Shown here: in pieces, positions 29,063-37,878 of the stretch | Layout of the letters: each line of letters opens with the position of its first letter | How positions within the stretch are numbered: the stretch's first letter is position 1 | Source: an uncultured Sphingomonas sp. | GTDB taxonomy: Bacteria > Pseudomonadota > Alphaproteobacteria > Sphingomonadales > Sphingomonadaceae | Assembly (NCBI GenBank): GCA_913775315.1 | Contig: CAJYIX010000004.1 | Location: 1-64,000, forward strand | Direction of reading: 5' to 3' | DNA length: 64,000 bases | Notes under the pieces: generated by a model | What the model was told of the DNA's origin: nothing | Database searches by the model: none | The model's input: only the letters and a program-made list of their open reading frames with translations | Program-made: the position numbers and the translations under genes

Positions 29063-30580
29063 ATGGAGCACGTAACCGCCGGCAATTCGTTCGCGGCGCT
29101 CGCCTATCTGGTGGCGGGCGTGTGCTTTATTCTTGCCCTGCGCGGGTTGTCGTCGCCGGCGACCAGCCAGCAGGGCAACCGCTTCGGAATGATCGGCATG
29201 GCCATCGCCGTCGTGACGACGCTGGTGACGCATGTTCCGATGCAGGCGGTGGGCCTGGTGCTGGAAGGGCCGCAAGGGACGGTCGCGGCAACCGGGCCGC
29301 TGTTCGAGCGGATCGACCTGATCGCCGTCCTCGAAATCCTCGCCGCGATCGGCGTCGGCGCACTGATCGGCATCACTATCGCCCGGCGGATCGCGATGAC
29401 GGCGATGCCGCAGCTCGTCGCCGCCTTCCACAGCCTTGTCGGCCTCGCCGCCGTGCTCGTCGCGGTTGCGGCCTATCTCAACCCGATGGCGTTCGGGATC
29501 GCGCAGATGGTGATCCCGATGATCGGCGATCCATTCGCGGTCATCAACCCGGTGAGCAAGGTCGAGATGGGCTTGGGCGCGGCGATCGGCGCGATCACCT
29601 TTTCGGGCTCGGTCATTGCGTTCCTGAAGCTGAACGGCAACATGTCGGGCAAGCCGATCCTGCTGCCCGGCCGCCATGCGATCAACCTCGCAGTGCTGGC
29701 GACGATCCTGCTGCTCGTCGCTCAATTCGCGCATTCGCAGGATGCGTGGCCCTTCTGGACGCTGCTGGTCCTGAGCTTCGTCATCGGGTTCCTGCTCATC
29801 GTGCCGATCGGCGGCGCGGACATGCCGGTCGTGGTGTCGATGCTGAACAGCTATTCGGGCTGGGCGGCAGCGGCGATGGGCTTCACGCTCCACAACACCG
29901 CGATGATCATCACCGGCGCGCTGGTGGGGTCGTCGGGCGCGATCCTCAGCTACATCATGTGCCGCGCGATGAACCGCAGCTTCCTGTCCGTCATCGCCGG
30001 CGGCTTCGGTGCCGAAGCGGCGAGCGGCGGCGGCGAGGCGAAGGAACAGCGGCCGTGGAAGCGCGGCTCCGCCGACGACGCCGCCTTCCTGATGCAACAG
30101 GCCGAGCAGGTCATCATCGTTCCCGGCTACGGCATGGCGGTCGCGCAGGCGCAGCACGTCCTTCGCGAGATGACCGACAAGCTGAAGGAGCACGGCGTCC
30201 GCGTGAAGTTCGCGATCCACCCCGTCGCGGGGCGGATGCCGGGGCATATGAACGTGCTGCTTGCCGAGGCGAACGTCCCCTATGACGAGGTGTTCGAGCT
30301 CGAGGACATCAATTCCGAATTCGCGCAGACCGACGTCGCCTTCGTCATCGGCGCCAACGACGTGACCAACCCGGCGGCCAAGACCGACAAGAGCTCGCCC
30401 ATCTACGGCATGCCCGTGCTCGACGTCGAAAAGGCCAAGACCGTGCTGTTCGTGAAGCGGTCGATGGGCGGCGTCGGCTATGCCGGCGTCGACAACGACG
30501 TGTTCTACATGGACAACACGATGATGCTCCTCGCCGACGCCAAGAAGATGGTCGAGGAGATCGTAAAAGCCCTCGACTGA
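29063..30580 (+). CDS. pntB: NAD(P) transhydrogenase, subunit beta
   Basis: A 505-residue protein. The N-terminal two-thirds is a multi-helix membrane domain (AALAYLVAGVCFILALRGL onward). The C-terminal NADP(H)-binding domain III contains VPGYGMAVAQAQH and the late VIGANDVTNPAAKTD and DVEKAKTVLFVKRSM motifs. It binds NADP(H) and forms the proton path. ATG 29063 follows AAGGGGTTGGGG; an upstream in-frame GTG at 29039 lies in the repeat and is less likely. It ends 6 bp from the convergent sulP gene. Confidence 0.96.
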   Translation: MEHVTAGNSFAALAYLVAGVCFILALRGLSSPATSQQGNRFGMIGMAIAVVTTLVTHVPMQAVGLVLEGPQGTVAATGPLFERIDLIAVLEILAAIGVGALIGITIARRIAMTAMPQLVAAFHSLVGLAAVLVAVAAYLNPMAFGIAQMVIPMIGDPFAVINPVSKVEMGLGAAIGAITFSGSVIAFLKLNGNMSGKPILLPGRHAINLAVLATILLLVAQFAHSQDAWPFWTLLVLSFVIGFLLIVPIGGADMPVVVSMLNSYSGWAAAAMGFTLHNTAMIITGALVGSSGAILSYIMCRAMNRSFLSVIAGGFGAEAASGGGEAKEQRPWKRGSADDAAFLMQQAEQVIIVPGYGMAVAQAQHVLREMTDKLKEHGVRVKFAIHPVAGRMPGHMNVLLAEANVPYDEVFELEDINSEFAQTDVAFVIGANDVTNPAAKTDKSSPIYGMPVLDVEKAKTVLFVKRSMGGVGYAGVDNDVFYMDNTMMLLADAKKMVEEIVKALD

Positions 30581-30586
30581 CGCCGC

Positions 30587-32074
30587 TCAGTGCGGGACAG
30601 CGCCGAGTTCGAAGCCGGTCTTGTCGTGCATGGCGAAGCGGTCGACCAGGTCGGCGCTGGCGCGGTTGTAGCCGACGACCTCGACCGACGCGCCGCCCTG
30701 GCGCAGGCGCGCGACGATCTTGTCGAGCGCGCCCACCCCTGAAATGTCCCAGAAGTGCGACGCGGACACGTCGATCGTCACGTCCGCTGTACCCTCGCTG
30801 CGGAATGCGCGGGTGAAACGGTCGACCGAGGCGAAGAAGATCTCGCCCGACACGGCATAGGTGACGCGGCCGGGATCCTCCCGCCGCTCGACCGCAAACA
30901 TCCGCTGCACCTTTCCGGCGAAGAAGATGCCCGAAAGCAGCACCCCTGCCGCGACGCCCAGCGACAGGTCGTGCGTCGCGACCACCACGACGACCGTCGT
31001 CAGCATCACCATCGAGGAGGTCGGCGGGTGGCGGCGCAGATTGGGGATCGAGTTCCAGCTGAACGTGCCGATCGACACCATCACCATCACTGCGACCAGC
31101 GCGGGCATCGGCACCCGCCCGACATAGGGCCCGAGCGCGGCGAGCAGTACCAGCAGGAACGCCCCCGCGACGAACGTCGAAAGCCGCCCGCGCCCGCCGG
31201 AGGTCACGTTGATGACCGACTGGCCGATCATCGCGCAGCCGCCCATGCCGCCCATCAGCGCGGCGACGATGTTCGCGCCGCCCTGACCCGCGCACTCGAC
31301 GCGCTTGTCGCTGTCGGTGTCGGTCATGTCGTCGACGATCTGTGCCGTGAGCAGCGATTCGAGGAGGCCCACCGCCGCCATCGTTAGCGAGTAGGGGAGG
31401 ATGATCCGCAGCGTCTCGAGGTTGAGCGGCACGCTGGGCCACGCGAAGTTCGGCAACCCGTCGGGGAGCTTGCCCATGTCGCTGACGGTGTTGACCGGCA
31501 GGCCGAGCGCGATGCTGATCGCGCTGAGGACGAGGATCGCCACGAGCGGCGAGGGCACCGCCGTCGTCAGGCGCGGCAGCAGGTAGATGATCGCAAGGCC
31601 CCCCGCGACCATCGCATAGGTGTGCCAGGTGACGCCGGTCAGTTGCGGCAGTTGCGCCATGAAGATGAGGATCGCGAGCGCGTTGACGAAGCCGGTGATG
31701 ACCGACCGCGATACGAACTGCATGACGAGATCGAGCCGCGCGAACCCCGCGGCGATCTGGATCAGGCCCATCAGGATCGTCGCGGCGAACAGATATTGGG
31801 TGCCGTGGTCGCGGACCAGCGGCACGACCAGCACGGCGACCGCGGCGGTGGCGGCGGAGATCATCCCCGGCCGCCCGCCGATCAGCGAGACGACGATCGC
31901 GATCGCGACCGAGGCATAGAGGCCGACGCGCGGATCGACGCCCGCGATGATCGAGAAGCCGATCGCCTCGGGAATGAGCGCGAGCGCGACGACGATCCCG
32001 GCGAGCACGTCGCGGCGGGCGGCGGCGCCGGTGGTGAACCACTGGCGGCGATAGGCGGTAAGGTCGAGTTTCAT
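30587..32074 (-). CDS. SulP-family anion transporter with STAS domain
   Basis: A 495-residue SLC26/SulP transporter. The family signature is in the first helices ([19 protein letters not shown], then [11 protein letters not shown]), followed by about ten more hydrophobic segments. The C-terminal STAS domain ([20 protein letters not shown]) contains the anti-sigma-factor-antagonist fold. Members carry sulfate, bicarbonate or other anions; the substrate is not predictable. ATG 32074 has a GGA element about 7 bases upstream; a longer in-frame start at 32095 lacks one. Confidence 0.9.
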   Translation of the reverse strand: MKLDLTAYRRQWFTTGAAARRDVLAGIVVALALIPEAIGFSIIAGVDPRVGLYASVAIAIVVSLIGGRPGMISAATAAVAVLVVPLVRDHGTQYLFAATILMGLIQIAAGFARLDLVMQFVSRSVITGFVNALAILIFMAQLPQLTGVTWHTYAMVAGGLAIIYLLPRLTTAVPSPLVAILVLSAISIALGLPVNTVSDMGKLPDGLPNFAWPSVPLNLETLRIILPYSLTMAAVGLLESLLTAQIVDDMTDTDSDKRVECAGQGGANIVAALMGGMGGCAMIGQSVINVTSGGRGRLSTFVAGAFLLVLLAALGPYVGRVPMPALVAVMVMVSIGTFSWNSIPNLRRHPPTSSMVMLTTVVVVVATHDLSLGVAAGVLLSGIFFAGKVQRMFAVERREDPGRVTYAVSGEIFFASVDRFTRAFRSEGTADVTIDVSASHFWDISGVGALDKIVARLRQGGASVEVVGYNRASADLVDRFAMHDKTGFELGAVPH

Positions 32075-32290
32075 TGATTTTCCACAACAGGGCACGGGCG
32101 CGGCGAGCGCGCTTCGAGACTATCGGTGCGTTGTGTTGTCCGGCGGATCGGCGGCCGGAATAGCCACCCGGAATTGCACCGGGTCCTTGCGAATGCGCGC
32201 GCCATAGGCGGGCGAAGGGGCGGTTGGCAACCGCTGGCAAATTTGACCGCCGCACGCTTTTGGCCGAAATGGCGACCCCAGGAGGATGCC

Positions 32291-33475
32291 ATGACTGCAA
32301 TGACGCGCTTCGATTACGCCGATGCGCTTCGGCTCGATGCCGAATTGACCGACGACGAGCGGATGATCCGCGACGCCGCCCACGCCTTTGCGCAGGACCG
32401 GCTCCAGCCGCGCGTCGCCGACGCGTTCGAGCGCGAGCATACCGATCCCGCGATCTTCCGCGAAATGGGCGAGCAGGGGCTGCTCGGCGTCACCATTCCC
32501 GAACAGTTCGGCGGCGCGGGCGCGGGCTATGTCGCTTACGGCCTCGTCGCGCGCGAGGTGGAGCGCGTCGACTCGGGCTATCGCTCGATGATGAGCGTGC
32601 AGTCGAGCCTCGTCATGTATCCGATCCACGCCTATGGCTCGGACGAGCAGCGGGCGAAGTATTTGCCCGGCCTGGCCAAGGGCGAGCTGATCGGCTGTTT
32701 CGGCCTGACCGAGCCCGATGCCGGCTCCGACCCCGGCGGGATGCGGACGCGCGCGAAGAAGGTCGATGGCGGCTATGTGATCTCGGGCGCCAAGACGTGG
32801 ATCTCGAACAGCCCGATCGCCGACGTGTTCGTCGTCTGGGCCAAGTCCGACGCGCATGACGGCAAGATCCGCGGCTTCATCCTCGAAAAGGGCATGAAGG
32901 GCCTCACCGCGCCCAAGATCGAGGGCAAGATTTCCCTGCGCGCCTCGATCACCGGCATGATCCAGATGGACGAGGTGTTCGTGCCTGAGGACGGCCTGCT
33001 GCCCGGCGTCGAGGGGCTGAAGGGGCCGTTCGGCTGCCTCAACCGCGCGCGTTACGGCATTTCGTGGGGCGTTATGGGCGCGGCGGAGTTCTGCTATCAC
33101 GCCGCGCGCCAGTATGGCCTCGACCGGCAGCAGTTCGGCCGGCCGCTGGCCGCGACGCAGCTCTATCAGAAGAAGCTCGCCGACATGGCGACCGAGATCG
33201 CGCTCGGCCTTCAGGCCAGTTTGCAAGTGGGGCGGCTGATGGACGAGGGACGGTTCGCGCCCGAGATGATCTCCCTCGTCAAGCGCAACAATTGCGGCAA
33301 GGCGCTGGATATCGCCCGCGTGGCGCGCGACATGCACGGCGGTAACGGGATTTCGGGTGAGTATCACGTCATCCGCCACATGGTGAACCTTGAGACGGTG
33401 AACACCTATGAGGGGACGCACGACGTCCATGCGCTGATCCTCGGGCGCGCGATCACCGGCCACGCTGCCTTCTGA
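32291..33475 (+). CDS. gcdH: Glutaryl-CoA dehydrogenase
   Basis: A 394-residue acyl-CoA dehydrogenase-fold flavoprotein. The FAD-binding [14 protein letters not shown] and [18 protein letters not shown] segments and the C-terminal [18 protein letters not shown], whose Glu374 is the catalytic base, match the glutaryl-CoA dehydrogenase subgroup closely. It oxidatively decarboxylates glutaryl-CoA to crotonyl-CoA in lysine, tryptophan and glutarate degradation. AGGAGG six bases before ATG 32291 fixes the start. The CoA-transferase gene follows 13 bp downstream. Confidence 0.92.
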   Translation: MTAMTRFDYADALRLDAELTDDERMIRDAAHAFAQDRLQPRVADAFEREHTDPAIFREMGEQGLLGVTIPEQFGGAGAGYVAYGLVAREVERVDSGYRSMMSVQSSLVMYPIHAYGSDEQRAKYLPGLAKGELIGCFGLTEPDAGSDPGGMRTRAKKVDGGYVISGAKTWISNSPIADVFVVWAKSDAHDGKIRGFILEKGMKGLTAPKIEGKISLRASITGMIQMDEVFVPEDGLLPGVEGLKGPFGCLNRARYGISWGVMGAAEFCYHAARQYGLDRQQFGRPLAATQLYQKKLADMATEIALGLQASLQVGRLMDEGRFAPEMISLVKRNNCGKALDIARVARDMHGGNGISGEYHVIRHMVNLETVNTYEGTHDVHALILGRAITGHAAF

Positions 33476-33488
33476 TGAGCACCGTTTG

Positions 33489-34625
33489 ATGGATAGGCCG
33501 CTTGCCGGGGTGCGCGTCGTCGAACTCGCGCGCATCCTCGCCGGCCCGTGGGCGGGACAGGTGCTCGCCGATCTGGGTGCCGAGGTGGTCAAGGTCGAGA
33601 GCCCCGGGGGTGACGACACACGGCGCTGGGGCCCGCCCTTCATCGACAATCCCGACGGCAGCCGGGATGCGGCCTATTTCCACGCAGCCAATCGCGGCAA
33701 GCGGTCGGTCGTCGCCGACTTTGCGACCGAGGAAGGCCGCGCCGCGGTGCGCGCGCTGATCGCCGATGCGGATGTGGTGATCGAGAACTTCAAGGTCGGC
33801 GGGCTCGCCAAATACGGCCTCGATTACGCCAGCCTGTCTGCCGAGCATCCCGGCCTCGTCTATTGCTCCATCACCGGGTTCGGGCAGGACGGGCCCTATG
33901 CGAACCGGGCCGGCTACGACTTCATCGTCCAGGGCATGAGCGGGATCATGAGCCTGACCGGCGAGCCAGATGGCGCGCCGCAGAAGATCGGCGTCGCCTA
34001 TGCCGACATCCTCACCGGCCTCTATGCCGTCATCGGCATCCAGGCGGCGCTGGCGGAGCGCACACGCACGGGGAAGGGCGCGCATATCGACATGGCGCTC
34101 TTCGACGTGATGGTGGGGACGCTCGCCAATCAGGCGATGAACTATCTGGTCTCGGGTACGGCCCCCATGCGGCTGGGCAACGCGCATCCCAATATCGCGC
34201 CTTATGCGGCCTATCCGACCGCGGACGGGTGGATCATCCTGGCGGTGGGCAACGATCGCCAATTCGAGCGGGCATGCGAGGTGCTCCGCCTGCATTGCGA
34301 CGAGGCCTTCGCCACCAATGCGCTTCGGGTCGCGCAGCGGTCGATCCTCGACCCGCTGGTCGCCGACGCCACCCGCGCATGGCATCGCGACGCATTGCTG
34401 GCGGCCCTCGAGGCGGCGGGCGTGCCGGCGGGGCCGATCAACGATGTCGAGCAGGCTTTCGCGGATCCGCAGATCGTTCATCGCGGGATGCGGATCGACG
34501 CAGACCGTCCGGACGGTGCGGCGGTACCGGGCGTCGCGCTGCCCATCCGCTTCGTCGGGCGCGCGCGCCCGACGCCGGTCGCCTCGCCGATGCTGGGCGA
34601 GGGCGATCGCACCGGATCGGCGTGA
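33489..34625 (+). CDS. CaiB/BaiF-family CoA-transferase, probably glutarate-activating
   Basis: A 378-residue family III CoA-transferase. It has the N-terminal GVRVVELARILAGPWAGQ, the AHIDMALFDVMVGTLANQ segment holding the catalytic Asp, and GYDFIVQGMSGIMSLTG. The tight coupling to gcdH suggests the role of succinyl/HMG-CoA:glutarate CoA-transferase (SUGCT-like), making glutaryl-CoA for the dehydrogenase. Other dicarboxylates remain possible. ATG 33489 is preferred; the TTG just before it is in frame. Confidence 0.82.
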   Translation: MDRPLAGVRVVELARILAGPWAGQVLADLGAEVVKVESPGGDDTRRWGPPFIDNPDGSRDAAYFHAANRGKRSVVADFATEEGRAAVRALIADADVVIENFKVGGLAKYGLDYASLSAEHPGLVYCSITGFGQDGPYANRAGYDFIVQGMSGIMSLTGEPDGAPQKIGVAYADILTGLYAVIGIQAALAERTRTGKGAHIDMALFDVMVGTLANQAMNYLVSGTAPMRLGNAHPNIAPYAAYPTADGWIILAVGNDRQFERACEVLRLHCDEAFATNALRVAQRSILDPLVADATRAWHRDALLAALEAAGVPAGPINDVEQAFADPQIVHRGMRIDADRPDGAAVPGVALPIRFVGRARPTPVASPMLGEGDRTGSA

Positions 34626-34754
34626 CGGCCATGCAAGTTGCGCGGATCGCCACCGCTTTGGCGTTTTACTCGCCTGGCTAAGCCACGCAAAACACGATCG
34701 AATCGGATCGATCCGCTCGCCCGGCGGTAAGCGTCGCCCGGTTAGACCCGGTGC

Positions 34755-35168
34755 ATGGCGCGACCCATCACCTTCTCCGCGGACCGGCGCGGCACTGCGC
34801 TGGTCGAGTTCGCCCTCCTCTCACCGATCCTGATCGCGTTGCTGCTCGGGATGCTCGGCTACGGCCAGTATTTTCTCACCGCGCACACGCTCCAGCAATT
34901 GGCGAACGACGCCGCGCGTGCCGCGATCGTCGGCCAGACCGCAGCCGAACGCGTGACGCTCGCGCGCGCCAGCGTGACGCAGGGGCTGGCGAATGCCGCC
35001 GTCGCCAAGCCGGGCGAGGTGTCGAGCGCGGTGGCGGAGGCGGATGGCCGCGTCACCGTCACACTGGCGGTTGACACGCGTGCCTTGTCGCTGCTGCGGA
35101 CGGGGCTGGTCCCCATGCCCGACCCGGTGATCGAGCGGCGGGCCGTCGCCGAAGTGGCGGACCTCTGA
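34755..35168 (+). CDS. TadE-like pseudopilin
   Basis: A 137-residue protein with an N-terminal basic stretch and the TadE signature RRGTALVEFALLSPILIALLLG, a type IV pilin-like hydrophobic segment. TadE pseudopilins function with Flp/Tad pili or secretion systems. The gene starts 129 bp after the CoA-transferase gene and overlaps the following TadG-like gene by one base. No ATPase, secretin or prepilin peptidase gene is nearby, so this is a detached pair. Confidence 0.82.
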   Translation: MARPITFSADRRGTALVEFALLSPILIALLLGMLGYGQYFLTAHTLQQLANDAARAAIVGQTAAERVTLARASVTQGLANAAVAKPGEVSSAVAEADGRVTVTLAVDTRALSLLRTGLVPMPDPVIERRAVAEVADL

Positions 35169-36784
35169 TGAAGCGGCTGCTGCGCGAGCGCCGGGGTGCC
35201 ACCGCGGTTCTGGTCGCGGGTGCGCTGCCGATGCTGTTCGGCGTCGCCGCGATGGCGGTCGACCTCGGCATGGTCGAACTGGAGCGCCGCCGCATTCAGG
35301 GCGTTGCCGATGCGGCTGCCCTCGCGGCCGCGCGCGACACCGGGCAGGCGGCGGCGCTTGCCGCGGCGATGGTCGCGGCCAGCCCCGGCCGCTTCCCGCT
35401 GACGACGGCGACGACGACCGGGCGATACCGGGCGGAGGCGGCGCCCGATGCGCGCTTCATCGCGGGCGCGGCCGATCCCGATGCGGTGCGCGTGACCGTG
35501 CGTAGCGAGGTGCCGACGGTGTTTGCCGCGATCTTCGGCACGCTCAGCGTCGCGGTCGAGCGGCGGGCGACGGCGCGCCGTCTGGACCTGGCTAGTTTCG
35601 CGGTCGGTTCCCGGCTCGCCAGCCTCGACGGCGGGGTCGCCAATGCGCTGCTGTCGGGGCTGACCGGCGGCAAGGTCGCGCTGTCGGTGATGGATTACAA
35701 CGCGCTGGCCGCGGCCAAGGTCGATCTGGTGCCGTGGCTCAAGGTGCTGGGTGCCGATGCGAAGATCGAGGTGGCGCGGTTCGACGACCTGTTGAAGGCC
35801 GAGCTGCCCGCCTCGACGATCCTTGGCAGCCTGTCGCGGCAGGTGGCCGATCCCGTCGCGCGCGCGGCGCTCGCCAACCTCGCCAGCGCGGCCAAGGGGA
35901 CGATCCGGCTTGCCGACCTCATCGACCTGGGGGAACTCGGGCGGCAGGGGGACGGGGGCGCGGGGTTGCTGCGCATCGATACGCTCGACCTTGCCAGCAA
36001 CGTCATCCAGGGGAGCGCCAGCGGGCGACAAGTGGCGATCGACCTCGGCGCGCAGGTGCCGGGCATCGCGCGGACGCGGCTGTGGGTTGCGATCGGCGAG
36101 CGGCCCAACCGGGCGCCGTGGATCGCCGTGACGCGCGACCGGTCGCCGGTCATCCGCACCGCGCAGACACGGATCTATCTCGAGACGCAGCTCGCCGCCC
36201 AGCCGCTGCCGGGTATCAGCCTCGCCTCGATCGAGTTGCCGCTGTTCGTCGAACTGGCGAGTGCGGAGGCGCGGCTGGAGGCGATCGAGTGCCGGCCGCA
36301 CGCGGTGACGCTAGCCGGGCGGCCGGCACCCGGGCAGGTGGCGATCGCAAGGGCCGACCCGGCGGCGCTGCCCGACTTCAAGACGCCGGTCGCGCTGGCC
36401 GATGCGCGGCTCTTGGAGACGCTGCTGGTGCGGGTGGAGGGGCGCGGGGCGATCGACCTCGGCGCCAACGAAAGCTTCCAGACCCGCCGTTTCGACGCCA
36501 GTGCGATCGACGCGGCGAGCGTGCAGACGATCCGCAGTTCGACCCCGGTCGGCGGCATCGCCACCAGCCTGATGCAAAAGGTCGACCTGAAGGCGCGGCT
36601 GCTCGGCTTCCTGCCGCTGCCGCTCGATCCGATCGTGCGCGGGGTCGGCGGGCAATTGTCGCTGATCGCGCCGGTGCTCGACCCGGTGCTGATGTCGGTG
36701 ACGGGCGTGCTGGGCGTCGGCGTGGGCGAGGCGGACCTGTGGGTCACGGGCATCCGGTGCAGCCAGCCGGTGCTGATCGAGTAA
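35168..36784 (+). CDS. TadG-family protein
   Basis: A 538-residue protein with the N-terminal TadG segment ERRGATAVLVAGALPMLFG followed by VAAMAVDLGMVELERRRIQG and ADAAALAAAR. This is the Flp pilus assembly TadG N-terminal region with an extended periplasmic remainder of Ala-rich character and no von Willebrand domain seen. It probably anchors in the inner membrane and acts with the TadE-like protein encoded upstream. A terminator of the convergent porin gene lies just downstream. Confidence 0.8.
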   Translation: MKRLLRERRGATAVLVAGALPMLFGVAAMAVDLGMVELERRRIQGVADAAALAAARDTGQAAALAAAMVAASPGRFPLTTATTTGRYRAEAAPDARFIAGAADPDAVRVTVRSEVPTVFAAIFGTLSVAVERRATARRLDLASFAVGSRLASLDGGVANALLSGLTGGKVALSVMDYNALAAAKVDLVPWLKVLGADAKIEVARFDDLLKAELPASTILGSLSRQVADPVARAALANLASAAKGTIRLADLIDLGELGRQGDGGAGLLRIDTLDLASNVIQGSASGRQVAIDLGAQVPGIARTRLWVAIGERPNRAPWIAVTRDRSPVIRTAQTRIYLETQLAAQPLPGISLASIELPLFVELASAEARLEAIECRPHAVTLAGRPAPGQVAIARADPAALPDFKTPVALADARLLETLLVRVEGRGAIDLGANESFQTRRFDASAIDAASVQTIRSSTPVGGIATSLMQKVDLKARLLGFLPLPLDPIVRGVGGQLSLIAPVLDPVLMSVTGVLGVGVGEADLWVTGIRCSQPVLIE

Positions 36785-36785
36785 G

Positions 36786-36818
36786 AAAATCCCGCCGCCC
36801 GACAGGGAGCGGCGGGAT
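36786..36818 (-). terminator. Intrinsic terminator of the OMP gene
   Basis: A perfect 10-bp stem ATCCCGCCGC / GCGGCGGGAT with a 10-base loop. On the minus strand it is followed by TTTTCTT, as expected for a terminator of the OMP gene ending at 36857. On the plus strand it has no T-run. Confidence 0.75.
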
Positions 36819-36856
36819 GGTACGCAACGCTACTGAGTTACTGGATCCGTGCGATC

Positions 36857-37705
36857 TTAGAAGCGGATCGCCGCCGTCGCGCGGATCGAATGGAAGCGGA
36901 AACGCTCGTCATCGCGCTGGATGTCGGTGCCGCCCGCGCCGCCCAGCAGGAACGGGTTGGTCGCCGGCGCGGTACCCTGACCGACGCGGACCGATGCGAA
37001 GTCGTCCTGATACTGGTTGTACATGTACTCGAGCCCGACCGAGAAGTTCTTGGTGATCGACTGCTCGACACCGCCGCCGGCGGTAAAGCCCCAGCTGTTG
37101 TACTTCTGGTTGCGCACGGTGAACGAGTTCGCGGCGTTCGACGTCGTAAAGCTCGTGTTGATGCGCGCATAGGCCGGACCGCCCGCTGCGTAGAACAGCG
37201 TTTTGCCGCCCGCGGCATAGCCGGCGCGCGCACGGATGCTCGAGTTCCAGTCGAAGCTGCGGCCGAACTGGTAGAAGGCCGGCGTCGTGCTGTAGCCGGT
37301 CACATAGTCCTTGGCTTCGCTCTTGCCGAACTCGCCGACCACGCCGACGACGACGTTGCCGAACTGCTTGTCGGCGCCGACGCGAGCGAAATACTCGATA
37401 TCGTCCTTGTCGTTGAAGCAGCCGCCCGCCGGGGTCACGCCGCGCGCACCGCCGTTGCAGAAGCCGGGCGAGAAGGCGTTGGCGCCTGCTGCCGTCGTGA
37501 TCGCGTCGCCGAAGCGGCCGTCGAGGTTGCGGTCGAAGGTCAGACCCTCGCCGACGTCGTTACCCTGAACGCTGATACCGGCCGAACCGCCGACATAGAC
37601 GCCATCAAAGCGCTTTTCGCCATCGGCGGTCTGCGCAAGCGCGGGGGCCGCGGCGAGAAGGGCGGTGGCACCGATGAGGGCGCGGGTGAGAGTACGCTGA
37701 CGCAT
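36857..37705 (-). CDS. Outer-membrane beta-barrel protein
   Basis: A 282-residue exported protein. A signal peptide (ALIGATALLAAAPALAQ, cleaved after ALA) is followed by the FDGVYVGGSAGIS start of an OMP_b-brl type barrel, alternating strands, and a C-terminal strand ending in Phe. Two Cys in the FCNGGARG and GCFND loop region could form a disulfide. The role is porin-like or structural; no substrate can be named. AAGGAG lies 10 bases before ATG 37705. An in-frame ATG at 37714 is too close to that element. Confidence 0.83.
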   Translation of the reverse strand: MRQRTLTRALIGATALLAAAPALAQTADGEKRFDGVYVGGSAGISVQGNDVGEGLTFDRNLDGRFGDAITTAAGANAFSPGFCNGGARGVTPAGGCFNDKDDIEYFARVGADKQFGNVVVGVVGEFGKSEAKDYVTGYSTTPAFYQFGRSFDWNSSIRARAGYAAGGKTLFYAAGGPAYARINTSFTTSNAANSFTVRNQKYNSWGFTAGGGVEQSITKNFSVGLEYMYNQYQDDFASVRVGQGTAPATNPFLLGGAGGTDIQRDDERFRFHSIRATAAIRF

Positions 37706-37878
37706 ACGAAACATGCTCCTTGTTACGCTTTTGAACTCAACTACGGCCCGCCCAACGCCCTTGATCCGGGTTAGCTGCATTGCGGCAAAATTAAGATCTG
37801 GATCTGTTGCCCCGATGCAACACCTTGGGTCACCTGGCTCCGCTTTGTTCCGCAGCCCCCTCGCGCTATAGATCGCGC

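Noticed and set aside
32075-32290. Possible small gene or riboswitch between the SulP and gcdH genes
   Set aside because: The 216-bp divergent gap has no frame with a good start beyond the gcdH extension and no conserved riboswitch core that I recognise; it is probably only promoters.
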